The position numbers and the translations under genes are program-made. Below, one piece after another: positions 1 through 5,417 of a stretch of 11,573 nucleotides of DNA. The notes under the pieces are model-generated. The model worked only from the letters and a program-made list of their open reading frames with translations. It was not told where the DNA came from and ran no database searches. Position 1 is the stretch's first letter. Each line of letters starts with the position of its first letter. Source of the DNA: Acidobacteriota bacterium. GTDB lineage: Bacteria; Acidobacteriota; HRBIN11. Location: NCBI GenBank assembly GCA_030550225.1, contig JAUQPV010000059.1, positions 1-11,573 of the forward strand. Reading direction: 5' to 3'.

Positions 1-113
1 CGTGACGTCGTAATGTCGTGACGACGGGACGGAGTTGAGAAAGAAGCCGTCGCCGGGGCGAACCGTCTGGGCTCGGCCTCGTCACGTCGTTACTCCGTCA
101 CGCCATCACGTAG
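1..113. repeat. Inverted pair of degenerate octamer tandem arrays
   Basis: Bases 1-32 read on the plus strand as four consecutive 8-bp units related to CGTGACGN. Bases 79-110 read on the minus strand as four consecutive 8-bp units of the same consensus, for example CGTGACGG followed by AGTAACGA. The two arrays therefore face each other across about 46 bp of unique sequence and could form an imperfect stem. No coding potential is seen in this stretch, which lies downstream of the ubiB-like gene. The period and relatedness are read directly; any function (terminator, protein-binding array, replication slippage product) is unknown. Confidence 0.6.
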
Positions 114-161
114 CTTGAAACATCGTGCTTTCCGGGCGATGGAAAAGATTGTCCCGACACC

Positions 162-188
162 GTTCTCACGAACCGAAGGGCTATGTTA
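162..188 (-). repeat. Dispersed 27-nt element, copy A
   Basis: Read on the minus strand, this matches plus-strand 3587-3613 at 23 of 27 positions. The shared core is TAACATAG near its 5' end and GGTTCGTGA near its 3' end. Both copies retain a small self-complementary segment around GGTTCGTGA: GTTC with GAAC here, GGTT with AACC in copy B. Both lie in spacers beside short-period repeats. Function is unknown. Confidence 0.5.
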
Positions 189-191
189 ACC

Positions 192-212
192 CTTTGCTCT
201 TTGCCCTTTGCC
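192..212 (-). repeat. Heptamer tandem array (GGCAAAG)x3
   Basis: On the minus strand three consecutive 7-bp units are seen: two exact GGCAAAG and one AGCAAAG. The array starts 8 bp after the stop codon of the ubiB-like gene, so it would be in that mRNA's 3' end. It belongs to the class of 7-8-bp-period arrays that recur in this window's spacers. Confidence 0.6.
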
Positions 213-219
213 TTATACT

Positions 220-1902
220 TTACCAGCGTCCCGAGCGCAGGACCTGAAACCCCAGGACGAGAGCCATCAGGAAAGCGGCCAGCCAGCCTATCGCTCCGAC
301 GACGGGAATGCCGTACCAGACCGGTCCGACGGGCCGGATCATCAAGAGGGCCGATGCCACCAGGAGGCTCCCGATGACCATCGCCCAGGCCATCCGGTGA
401 AACCCCCGTTGGACCGAATCCTCCAGGGACGTTAAATTCCGGACCTCCATCGGGAGGGGCCACTGGCCCCGGCTGAACTGCTGCCAGAACCACTCGAACT
501 CGAGGGGCGTCGAGGCCGCCATCGAGAGGACCTGTTCAGCCTGCTGTACGATCCGACGTCCGTACCGAAGGGGGTTATATCGTCGGCGGACCAACTGCTG
601 GACGAAAGGCCGGGCGACTTCTACCGTCTGGAGGTTGGGGTCCAGCTTCCGGGCCAGGCTGTCCAAGGCCAGGAGGGCCTTGAACATAAGGGCCAGGTCG
701 GTCGCCAAGAACAGGTGGTATCGCCGAAGATGGGCCAAGACCTCCTCGAGGACCATGCGCAGGGACACCCGCTCGATGGGAATTCGACTGTACCGGCCGA
801 TGAAGTCGTTCAACTCTTGGAAAAACACCGGCGGCGGGGGCTCCTGGATCACACCCAGACGGATCAGGCCCCGGACGACGGCCCGGGTGTCTTGACGGAC
901 GACGCCGATGAGGATGTCGGCCAAGACCTCCCGGATCGTTTCGTCGAGGGTCCCCATGATACCAAAGTCGATAACGGCGATGCGGTCGGGCGGGAGAACG
1001 AAAAGGTTGCCCGGGTGGGGGTCGGCGTGAAAGAAGCCGTCGATGAAGACTTGCTTCAGGAGGGCCCGGGCGCCCACGCGGGCGATATGGGCCGGGTCGA
1101 CGCCGTGGCGGATCAGCTCGTCGACTCGGTCGATACGGATGCCCTCGATTCGCTCGACGACCAAGACGGCATCGCCGTGGACTGTCCAGTCCACGGCCGG
1201 GACGACGATCTCGGAAAAGTCCTGAAAGTTCCGACGGAACCGCTCGATCTGCTGGGCCTCGATACGGAAGTCCAGCTCCCGCTCCAGGACCTGCCGGGCC
1301 TGGGTAACCAAGACAGGGAGCCGCAAGGGCCGGAGCTCCTCGATGTACCGGTCGGCCAAGTCGGCCAGAAAGGTCAAGATGTCCAGGTCCGTGCGGATCA
1401 GACGCTCGATGTGAGGGCGGCGGACCTTGACGGCGACGGCCCGGCCGTCGGCCGTGCGGGCCGCGTGGACCTGAGCGATGGAGGCCGAACCCAGGGGCCT
1501 GGGGTCCAGTTCGATGAGCCATTCAGACCACTTCGGATGGGTCTGATCTAAGACCGGCTGAAGTTCCTCCCACGGTTGGGGGGCGACCCGGTCCTGCAAT
1601 TGCTCCAGCTCGTGGACCCATTCAACAGGGAGAAGGTCCGGCCGCAGGCTCAGGAACTGGCCCAACTTAATGAAGGTCGGACCCAACTCCTGGAGGGCCG
1701 CTCGGACCCGCTGGGGCGTCGTTCCGTGGACCAGCTCCGGCGTCGGCCGGCGCCGCCAGGGCCAGCGAAGCCGTTCGTACGGTCCCGCCAGACCCATCCG
1801 CTCCAGGACGTCCCAGAAGCCGTACCGGGCCAAGACCTGTACGATCTGACGAAACCGCCGGAGCTGGCGGTATGCCTTAGGAATCTGAACGAGCCGCATC
1901 AC
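220..1902 (-). CDS. ubiB: UbiB/AarF/ABC1-family atypical kinase, membrane-anchored
   Basis: A 560-aa member of the UbiB (AarF, ABC1/ADCK) protein-kinase-like family, usually tied to biosynthesis or membrane handling of isoprenoid quinones. The hallmark KxGQ motif is at residues 79-82, with upstream family sequence ELGPTFIKLGQ. The ABC1-type A-rich loop GSASIAQVH is at 138-146, the nucleotide-binding Lys at about 159 (AVAVKV), the catalytic loop HADPHPGN at 292-299, and the metal-binding DFG at 312-314. Two predicted transmembrane helices close the protein (about 504-522 and 529-553), the normal UbiB layout and length. The start is GTG at 1902 or the adjacent ATG at 1899; both overlap the end of the upstream phasin-like gene (26 or 23 bp), suggesting translational coupling. 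No ubiE/ubiJ-like genes are nearby, so the quinone role is inferred from family only. Confidence 0.93.
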   Translation of the reverse strand: MMRLVQIPKAYRQLRRFRQIVQVLARYGFWDVLERMGLAGPYERLRWPWRRRPTPELVHGTTPQRVRAALQELGPTFIKLGQFLSLRPDLLPVEWVHELEQLQDRVAPQPWEELQPVLDQTHPKWSEWLIELDPRPLGSASIAQVHAARTADGRAVAVKVRRPHIERLIRTDLDILTFLADLADRYIEELRPLRLPVLVTQARQVLERELDFRIEAQQIERFRRNFQDFSEIVVPAVDWTVHGDAVLVVERIEGIRIDRVDELIRHGVDPAHIARVGARALLKQVFIDGFFHADPHPGNLFVLPPDRIAVIDFGIMGTLDETIREVLADILIGVVRQDTRAVVRGLIRLGVIQEPPPPVFFQELNDFIGRYSRIPIERVSLRMVLEEVLAHLRRYHLFLATDLALMFKALLALDSLARKLDPNLQTVEVARPFVQQLVRRRYNPLRYGRRIVQQAEQVLSMAASTPLEFEWFWQQFSRGQWPLPMEVRNLTSLEDSVQRGFHRMAWAMVIGSLLVASALLMIRPVGPVWYGIPVVGAIGWLAAFLMALVLGFQVLRSGRW

Positions 1903-2203
1903 CCCGGGTCTTTCGGGTCAGGCGGGTTTCCAGCTCATCGACACGCTGGTGGAGACGCTGGGTTTCTTGCAGGGGTGTAACGCCCACGGTGTAGTACAAA
2001 TGGGTCGCCAGCTCTTGAAAAGTCTTGCGGGTCGATTCCGTCCATCGGCCGAGGCGGACACGAACCTTCTCGACGGGGTTATCGGGCCGCTCCAAGACCT
2101 GCCGGCCCTCGGCCTCCAGACGCTGGACGACGTCCTGCACCCGGCGGACAGCGAGGGACCCTAAGCCGACGCTGACGTGAAAGGCCCTACGGAGCCAACT
2201 CAT
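1877..2203 (-). CDS. Small phasin-like coiled-coil protein
   Basis: A 108-aa basic, helical protein. The pattern resembles the phasin / polyhydroxyalkanoate granule-associated superfamily: an N-terminal amphipathic segment (SVGLGSLAVRRVQDVV, residues 11-26), a middle helix, then a 'GVTP....LHQRVDELETRL' ending (about 74-95) like the usual 'lGVPTr.ev..L..RV..Le' phasin tail. The frame stays open up to 2320. The ATG at 2203 is preferred because AGGAG lies 7 nt upstream, and the longer version would run through a large inverted repeat. The stop lies inside the ubiB-like gene, so the two are probably one transcript. A PHA-granule role is not shown, since no phaC is in the window. A general membrane- or surface-associated helical partner of the kinase is equally possible. 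Confidence 0.72.
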   Translation of the reverse strand: MSWLRRAFHVSVGLGSLAVRRVQDVVQRLEAEGRQVLERPDNPVEKVRVRLGRWTESTRKTFQELATHLYYTVGVTPLQETQRLHQRVDELETRLTRKTRGDAARSDS

Positions 2204-2210
2204 GGTCGTT

Positions 2211-2215
2211 CTCCT
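2211..2215 (-). promoter_or_regulatory. Ribosome binding site deciding the phasin-like start
   Basis: AGGAG on the minus strand sits 7 nt before the ATG at 2203. It fixes this start over the in-frame upstream start at 2320. It directly abuts the foot of the 2219-2381 inverted repeat, so its access could be affected by that structure (inference). Confidence 0.7.
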
Positions 2216-2218
2216 GAA

Positions 2219-2381
2219 GAATCGGCAGTTCAAGAGTTCGGCCATTGGGCAGGTGGGCAGATAGGTCTGAGGCGATTCCATGGCATGGATGAGGGTTCCA
2301 TCTCCATAACAACGTGACAAGGTCAGAGGGCGCCCCTATCCCCCATCTGCCCACCTACCCAATGGACGAATTGCCGAATTC
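2219..2381. repeat. Large imperfect inverted repeat built of octamers
   Basis: Arms 2242-2265 and 2342-2365 are complementary at 22 of 24 positions. In minus-strand RNA (the transcribed direction) the two exceptions become G-U pairs. Outer arms 2219-2231 and 2368-2381 extend the pairing with one bulge and one further G-U. The central loop is about 76 nt and contains a small palindrome (TCCATG-G-CATGGA, 2277-2289). Each arm reads as successive 8-bp units, for example TTGGGCAG then GTGGGCAG. It fills the 190-bp gap between the coiled-coil gene stop and the phasin-like ribosome binding site. It could be a MITE-like insertion, an intercistronic processing or termination structure, or a product of octamer-array inversion. 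No clear target-site duplication was seen. Confidence 0.7.
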
Positions 2382-2393
2382 ATGAACGGCTGC

Positions 2394-3329
2394 TTAGAAG
2401 TCATACGAATAGTAGAGAGCGATGCCCTTATTCCGGGCGTAGGCCTCGACGTCAGCCGCCGTCGTCATGTGGGTCACTAAAACCGGGAAGAGCCGGCCCG
2501 GTAGGGCCCCCTCCAGACGCTTCAGCTTCTTCCGAATGAAGCGGTCCACGTCGTTTTTCGACAACTGCACCTTGGCTTCCCCGACGATCGTGACGGATTC
2601 TCCATTTTGAGAAGCTTGCCCGATGATGTTGACCTCCAGGAGTTCACCCTTTCGGTCGATGACATACTTCCGACGGAGGGGCCCGTGGACGGTCAGGCCA
2701 AAGTCCCGGGCCAGCAGTCCAGGTAAAGCCTTGAAGGCTTCATTCTCCAGCGTGTATCCGACGGTCATTGCCAGACCGCCCAACTGCTGGCGGGTTTCCC
2801 GGAGTTCCCCCGTCAACTCCTGGACGCTCCTGGACAGACTCATAACTTCTACTTCTGTCTTCCGTTGGGCTTCAGCCAATTTTTCTACCTGCTGAGCGAT
2901 GACCTCCACCCGGGCCGCCAGGGCCTGGACTTGCTGTTCCGTCCGACGTTGGGCCTCGGCCAACTCCTCGACCCGCTGGGCCAGGCCGTCGACCCGCTGG
3001 GCCAGGCCGTCGACCCGCCGGGTCAAGGCCTCCATCTGGGCCGCCAGGGCCTGGACTTGCTGTTCCGTCCGACGTTGGGCCTCGGCCAACTCCTCGACCC
3101 GCTGGGCCAGGCCTCCCACCTGGGCCGCCAGGGCCTGAAGCTGTCGCTCCGTCTGCTGTTGGGCTTCGGCAAGCTGAGCCACCGTCCGGTGGAGTTCCTG
3201 AAATTCCGTACGGGTGACTCCCCGTTGGAGCTCCTCGTAGACCCGGCCGATGACCTCAGCCACCCGACGAGCCGCTTCGGGCGGAAGGACTTCTTGAAGT
3301 TCTTGGAAGACTTGAAGCGTATCGATCAC
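2394..3329 (-). CDS. Coiled-coil protein with PD-(D/E)XK-like C-terminal domain
   Basis: 311 aa. Residues about 45-185 are a long Gln/Ala/Glu-rich coiled coil with heptad repeats (LAQRVEELAEAQRRTEQQVQALAA occurs twice, written here only as a family description of residues 74-97 and 116-139). Residues about 188-311 form a mixed alpha/beta domain with E195/E197, then LEVN (231-234) and GEAK (250-253). These are in the order expected of a PD-(D/E)XK nuclease-like fold, as in bacterial DUF3782-type proteins often mislabelled 'chordopoxvirus fusion protein'. The usual acidic residue of the first motif appears to be Asn234, so catalysis is doubtful. The start is GTG at 3329, preceded by GGGGAAG; no in-frame ATG lies upstream before the stop. 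No partner gene suggests a function. Such proteins are common in thermophile and cyanobacterial genomes, often in multiple copies. Confidence 0.8.
   Translation of the reverse strand: MIDTLQVFQELQEVLPPEAARRVAEVIGRVYEELQRGVTRTEFQELHRTVAQLAEAQQQTERQLQALAAQVGGLAQRVEELAEAQRRTEQQVQALAAQMEALTRRVDGLAQRVDGLAQRVEELAEAQRRTEQQVQALAARVEVIAQQVEKLAEAQRKTEVEVMSLSRSVQELTGELRETRQQLGGLAMTVGYTLENEAFKALPGLLARDFGLTVHGPLRRKYVIDRKGELLEVNIIGQASQNGESVTIVGEAKVQLSKNDVDRFIRKKLKRLEGALPGRLFPVLVTHMTTAADVEAYARNKGIALYYSYDF
2912..3113 (-). repeat. In-frame direct repeats inside the coiled coil
   Basis: A 76-bp segment at 2912-2987 is repeated without any difference at 3038-3113. The offset is 126 bp, equal to 42 codons or exactly six heptads. 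Within the interval a 21-bp unit (one heptad, RVDGLAQ) is tandem at 2970-2990 and 2991-3011, with a diverged third copy at 3012-3032. Identity at synonymous sites points to recent duplication or gene conversion. Recombination between copies would change coiled-coil length without breaking frame or heptad register. Confidence 0.9.
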
Positions 3330-3408
3330 GGACTCTTCCCCGATCTGGAATCGAGCCGTCTCACTGCATAGTTTATGAGCCCATCGGCTCGGCGTCTACT
3401 GAAGGAAA

Positions 3409-3433
3409 GACCATAGACCATGGACCATCGACC
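3409..3433 (+). repeat. Heptamer tandem array (GACCATN)x3
   Basis: Three consecutive 7-bp units GACCATA, GACCATG and GACCATC are followed by a partial GACC. It lies 80 bp upstream of the coiled-coil gene start. It is the same structural class as the arrays at 192-212 and 7817-7837, but with a different unit. Confidence 0.65.
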
Positions 3434-3471
3434 TGTTGGGGGACCCATTTACTTCCAAGCTATCTCAAAGA

Positions 3472-3538
3472 CCCTCTCCCCGTGGGAGAGGGTAGGGTGA
3501 AGGCCTTCATGTTTGGCCCTTCTCCTGCGGGGAGAAGG
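3472..3538. repeat. Pair of REP-like hairpins
   Basis: CCCTCTCCC, loop CGT, GGGAGAGGG (3472-3492) forms a perfect 9-bp stem. It is followed by TAGGGTGAAGG and then CCTTCTCC, loop TGCGG, GGAGAAGG (3518-3538), an 8-bp stem. The two stems are related in sequence. They match the widely distributed bacterial REP-type pattern of CCCTCTCC/GGAGAGGG palindromes followed by GGGTGAGG. Such elements are usually dispersed in many copies and can block exonucleases or attenuate read-through. No RAYT transposase is in the window. Confidence 0.65.
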
Positions 3539-3586
3539 ATTTTGAAGGCTCCCTTCTCATCATGGGGGAATAACGCTTAGTCGATG

Positions 3587-3613
3587 TAACATAGTCGTTT
3601 GGTTCGTGAAAAC
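3587..3613 (+). repeat. Dispersed 27-nt element, copy B
   Basis: Plus-strand match to the minus strand of 162-188 (23 of 27). It is followed at once by two short related segments, CGGCTTTTTCAAGCC (3625-3639) and CGGTTTTTCAAGCC (3651-3664). The first of these folds as a 5-bp stem with a 4-nt loop; the second folds with a G-U pair. Confidence 0.5.
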
Positions 3614-3668
3614 CCGCATGGATTCGGCTTTTTCAAGCCTTCGGGGAGGACGGTTTTTCAAGCCAAGG

Positions 3669-3692
3669 GCAATTCGGCAGTTCGGCCGAGGG
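3669..3692 (+). repeat. Degenerate octamer run
   Basis: Successive 8-bp units GCAATTCG and GCAGTTCG, then a diverged unit. The same word (TTCGGCAGTTC-like) occurs at 2220-2231, at 2368-2381 in reverse, and at 9356-9363. This indicates that separate spacers share repeat vocabulary. Confidence 0.45.
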
Positions 3693-3766
3693 TCCAACTC
3701 AGTGCGAAGGGCCAAGAGCCAGGAGTCTATATTCTATGCTCTTTTTTTGCTGACCTGCCCATCTGC

Positions 3767-5182
3767 TTAGTCGCCCTCCGCCAGGGGGAGTTCCCAGTCG
3801 GTCGGGGACGGGAGCGGTCCCGTCGGGGCCAGATGAGCTGTAAAGTGGCGCAGGACGGCCGGAGCCCGGACGACCCGGAAGCCAGGCCACACCCGAGGCC
3901 GCTCGGCGATGGCCGCCAGGACCCGCACGACATAAGCTAAGTGCTCGTCCGTGTAAACCCGGCGGGGAATGGCCAACCGGACAAGTTCGTAGGGCGGCCG
4001 CTCGTCGTCCCCCATCAGCAAACTCCCGACTTCACAGGCCCGGACCCCACCGGCACAGTAGAGGGCGACCGTCAGGGCCTGACCCGGGAAGGCCTCGACC
4101 GGCACGTGGTCCATCAGGCGGTCAGCCACGACGTATACGGCGTGACCCCCGGCCGGCCGGACGACTGGGATACCCCGACGGTGCAGTTCATCTACCATCG
4201 TGGCGACTTGGCCGACCCGGTGGGCCAGGTAGGCCTCGTCCAGGACCTCTTGGAGTCCGACGGCCATCGCCGCCAGTTCGTGGCCTGCCAGGCCCCCATA
4301 CGTCAGAAAGCCCTCGTGGAGGATAAGGAACGGGGCGACCGCTTCGTAGACGTCCGCATGACGTGTGGCGATGAAGCCCCCGATGGGGACGAGGCCGTCC
4401 TTCTTGGCGCTCATCAGGCAGGCGTCGGCGTACGAGAACATCTGCCGGGCGATGTCCCGCAGGGGCACAGACCGGAAGGCCGGCTCCCGCTGACGGATGA
4501 AGTAACAGTTTTCGGCAAAACGGGCGATGTCCATCACCAGCCGGGCCCCATACCGGTGAGCCAGTTCGGCCGTCTGGCGGATGTTTTCCATCGAGACGGG
4601 TTGGCCCCCCAAGGCGTTGTTCGTGACGGTCAACATGACGATGGGGACCTGGCCCGGGGCGGCCTCCCGCAAAAGCCGGGCCAGCCGATCGACGTCGATG
4701 TCACCCTTAAAGGGGGCCTCCAAGTCGGGGTCGGCGGCTTCGGGCACGGGCAGGTCCACGGGCGTCGCCCCGACGGCCCGGATGTTGGCCCGCGTCGTGT
4801 CAAAGTGCGTGTTCGACGGCACGACCTGGCCGGGTCGGAGGAGGGCTTTAAAGAACACATGTTCGGCACCCCGGCCCTGATGGACTGGCAGGACGTAGGG
4901 CATCCCGGTCAAGTCCTCGACGACGGCCCGTAGGGCCTCAAAGCTCTGCGACCCGGCGTAGGCCTCGTCGCCCATGACGAGGGCCGCCCACTGGGCATCG
5001 CTCATGGCCCCCGTCCCACTGTCGGTCAAGAGGTCGATGAAGACGTCCCGGGACCGCAGGTAAAAGACGTTCCAGTGGGCTTCCGCCATACGGGCCCAGC
5101 GGTCGGCCGCCGGCAGACGACGGATCGGTTCGACCATCTTGATACGGAAGGGCGGGACACGAATCGGTTTCCATTCCGACAT
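3767..5182 (-). CDS. tnaA: Tryptophanase (tryptophan indole-lyase)
   Basis: PLP-dependent beta-eliminating lyase converting L-tryptophan to indole, pyruvate and ammonia in the cytoplasm. Starting at ATG 5182 it has 471 aa, the usual length; GGAGG lies 5 nt upstream, so the longer frame up to 5251 is rejected. Family blocks: TDSGTGAMSDAQWAALVMGD (53-72), HQGRGAEHVFF (101-111), TNNALGGQPVS (187-197), MDIARFAENCYFI (217-229) with PLP-contacting D218 and R221, and the PLP-lysine block MSAKKDG with the Schiff-base Lys expected at K261. Two positions separate tryptophanase from tyrosine phenol-lyase. Val385 (CEVG, where the phenol-lyase has Arg) and His446 (LRHFTA, where the phenol-lyase has Phe) both favour tryptophanase. 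No tnaC leader peptide and no tnaB permease are adjacent, so E. coli-type attenuation is not supported. Confidence 0.93.
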   Translation of the reverse strand: MSEWKPIRVPPFRIKMVEPIRRLPAADRWARMAEAHWNVFYLRSRDVFIDLLTDSGTGAMSDAQWAALVMGDEAYAGSQSFEALRAVVEDLTGMPYVLPVHQGRGAEHVFFKALLRPGQVVPSNTHFDTTRANIRAVGATPVDLPVPEAADPDLEAPFKGDIDVDRLARLLREAAPGQVPIVMLTVTNNALGGQPVSMENIRQTAELAHRYGARLVMDIARFAENCYFIRQREPAFRSVPLRDIARQMFSYADACLMSAKKDGLVPIGGFIATRHADVYEAVAPFLILHEGFLTYGGLAGHELAAMAVGLQEVLDEAYLAHRVGQVATMVDELHRRGIPVVRPAGGHAVYVVADRLMDHVPVEAFPGQALTVALYCAGGVRACEVGSLLMGDDERPPYELVRLAIPRRVYTDEHLAYVVRVLAAIAERPRVWPGFRVVRAPAVLRHFTAHLAPTGPLPSPTDWELPLAEGD

Positions 5183-5187
5183 GAGAG

Positions 5188-5192
5188 CCTCC
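5188..5192 (-). promoter_or_regulatory. Ribosome binding site deciding the tnaA start
   Basis: GGAGG on the minus strand lies 5 nt before ATG 5182. The family's conserved N-terminus also begins here. Confidence 0.7.
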
Positions 5193-5246
5193 AGCCAGCC
5201 TCTCGCCCCGTGATAGGGCCTTCGGGGTTCGTCGCTTCCCGCCAGG

Positions 5247-5275
5247 ACCATAGCTCATTACTGAGTGGGAAACAA
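5247..5275 (-). promoter_or_regulatory. Possible sigma-70-type promoter for tnaA
   Basis: On the minus strand TTGTTT (5270-5275) and TATGGT (5247-5252) are separated by 17 bp, about 60 bp before the tnaA start codon. The -35 matches the consensus at 3 of 6 and the -10 at 4 of 6, so this is weak. Confidence 0.3.
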
Positions 5276-5356
5276 GGGACTTGGAGGCCGCGAGACCGAC
5301 CGTCGAGAGAATGAGTGCGGCTTTCTCGGTCATGCCCAGGTCTGCTTTTTACCAAG

Positions 5357-5385
5357 TTGATCCCCCTGGGCCGAAGGAATACACT
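5357..5385 (+). promoter_or_regulatory. Candidate promoter for the PKD lipoprotein gene
   Basis: TTGATC (5357-5362) and TACACT (5380-5385) are separated by 17 bp. Transcription would start near 5392, about 26 nt before the ATG at 5418. Both boxes match the sigma-70 consensus at 4 of 6. Confidence 0.4.
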
Positions 5386-5417
5386 GTCTCGATCTCGAGG
5401 CTCTCAGAGGCCCGGCT

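Larger units (their letters stand above)
114..219. other. Non-coding spacer downstream of the ubiB-like gene
   Basis: No convincing gene is seen. The small open frames here are shadows. The stretch contains a 27-nt element shared with 3587-3613 and a heptamer array at 192-212, annotated separately. No classical hairpin-plus-U-run terminator follows the gene stop at 220-222. Confidence 0.55.
3330..3766. other. Repeat-rich intergenic region, no gene seen
   Basis: This 437-bp stretch lies upstream of the coiled-coil gene and downstream of tnaA. It holds a heptamer array (3409-3433), two REP-like hairpins (3472-3538), copy B of a 27-nt element (3587-3613), two similar short hairpins (3625-3664), and an octamer-like run (3669-3692). 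A T7 run at 3742-3748 is T on the plus strand and therefore A in the tnaA transcript, so it is not a tnaA terminator. The promoter of the coiled-coil gene must lie here, but no clear -35/-10 pair was recognised. Confidence 0.6.

Noticed and set aside
1..113. CRISPR array
   Set aside because: Units are 8 bp with no spacers, and there are no cas genes. The repeats are degenerate tandem octamers.
715..1551. Long plus-strand open frame (278 aa) inside the ubiB-like gene
   Set aside because: It is antisense to a clear UbiB protein. The translation is Asp/Gly/Val-rich low-complexity sequence caused by the GC-rich codon bias, with no recognisable domain.
3740..3750. T-run after tnaA as a terminator
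   Set aside because: The T7 is on the plus strand, so the tnaA transcript has A residues there, and no strong GC stem precedes it in the right order.
3941..4933. 330-aa plus-strand open frame opposite tnaA
   Set aside because: tnaA has all family motifs in the other strand. This frame has no motif and a composition typical of antisense shadows.
5193..5333. tnaC-like leader peptide upstream of tnaA
   Set aside because: The open frame starting near 5333 lacks a Trp followed by the conserved Asp and terminal Pro pattern and runs into tnaA in another frame. There is no support for a leader peptide.
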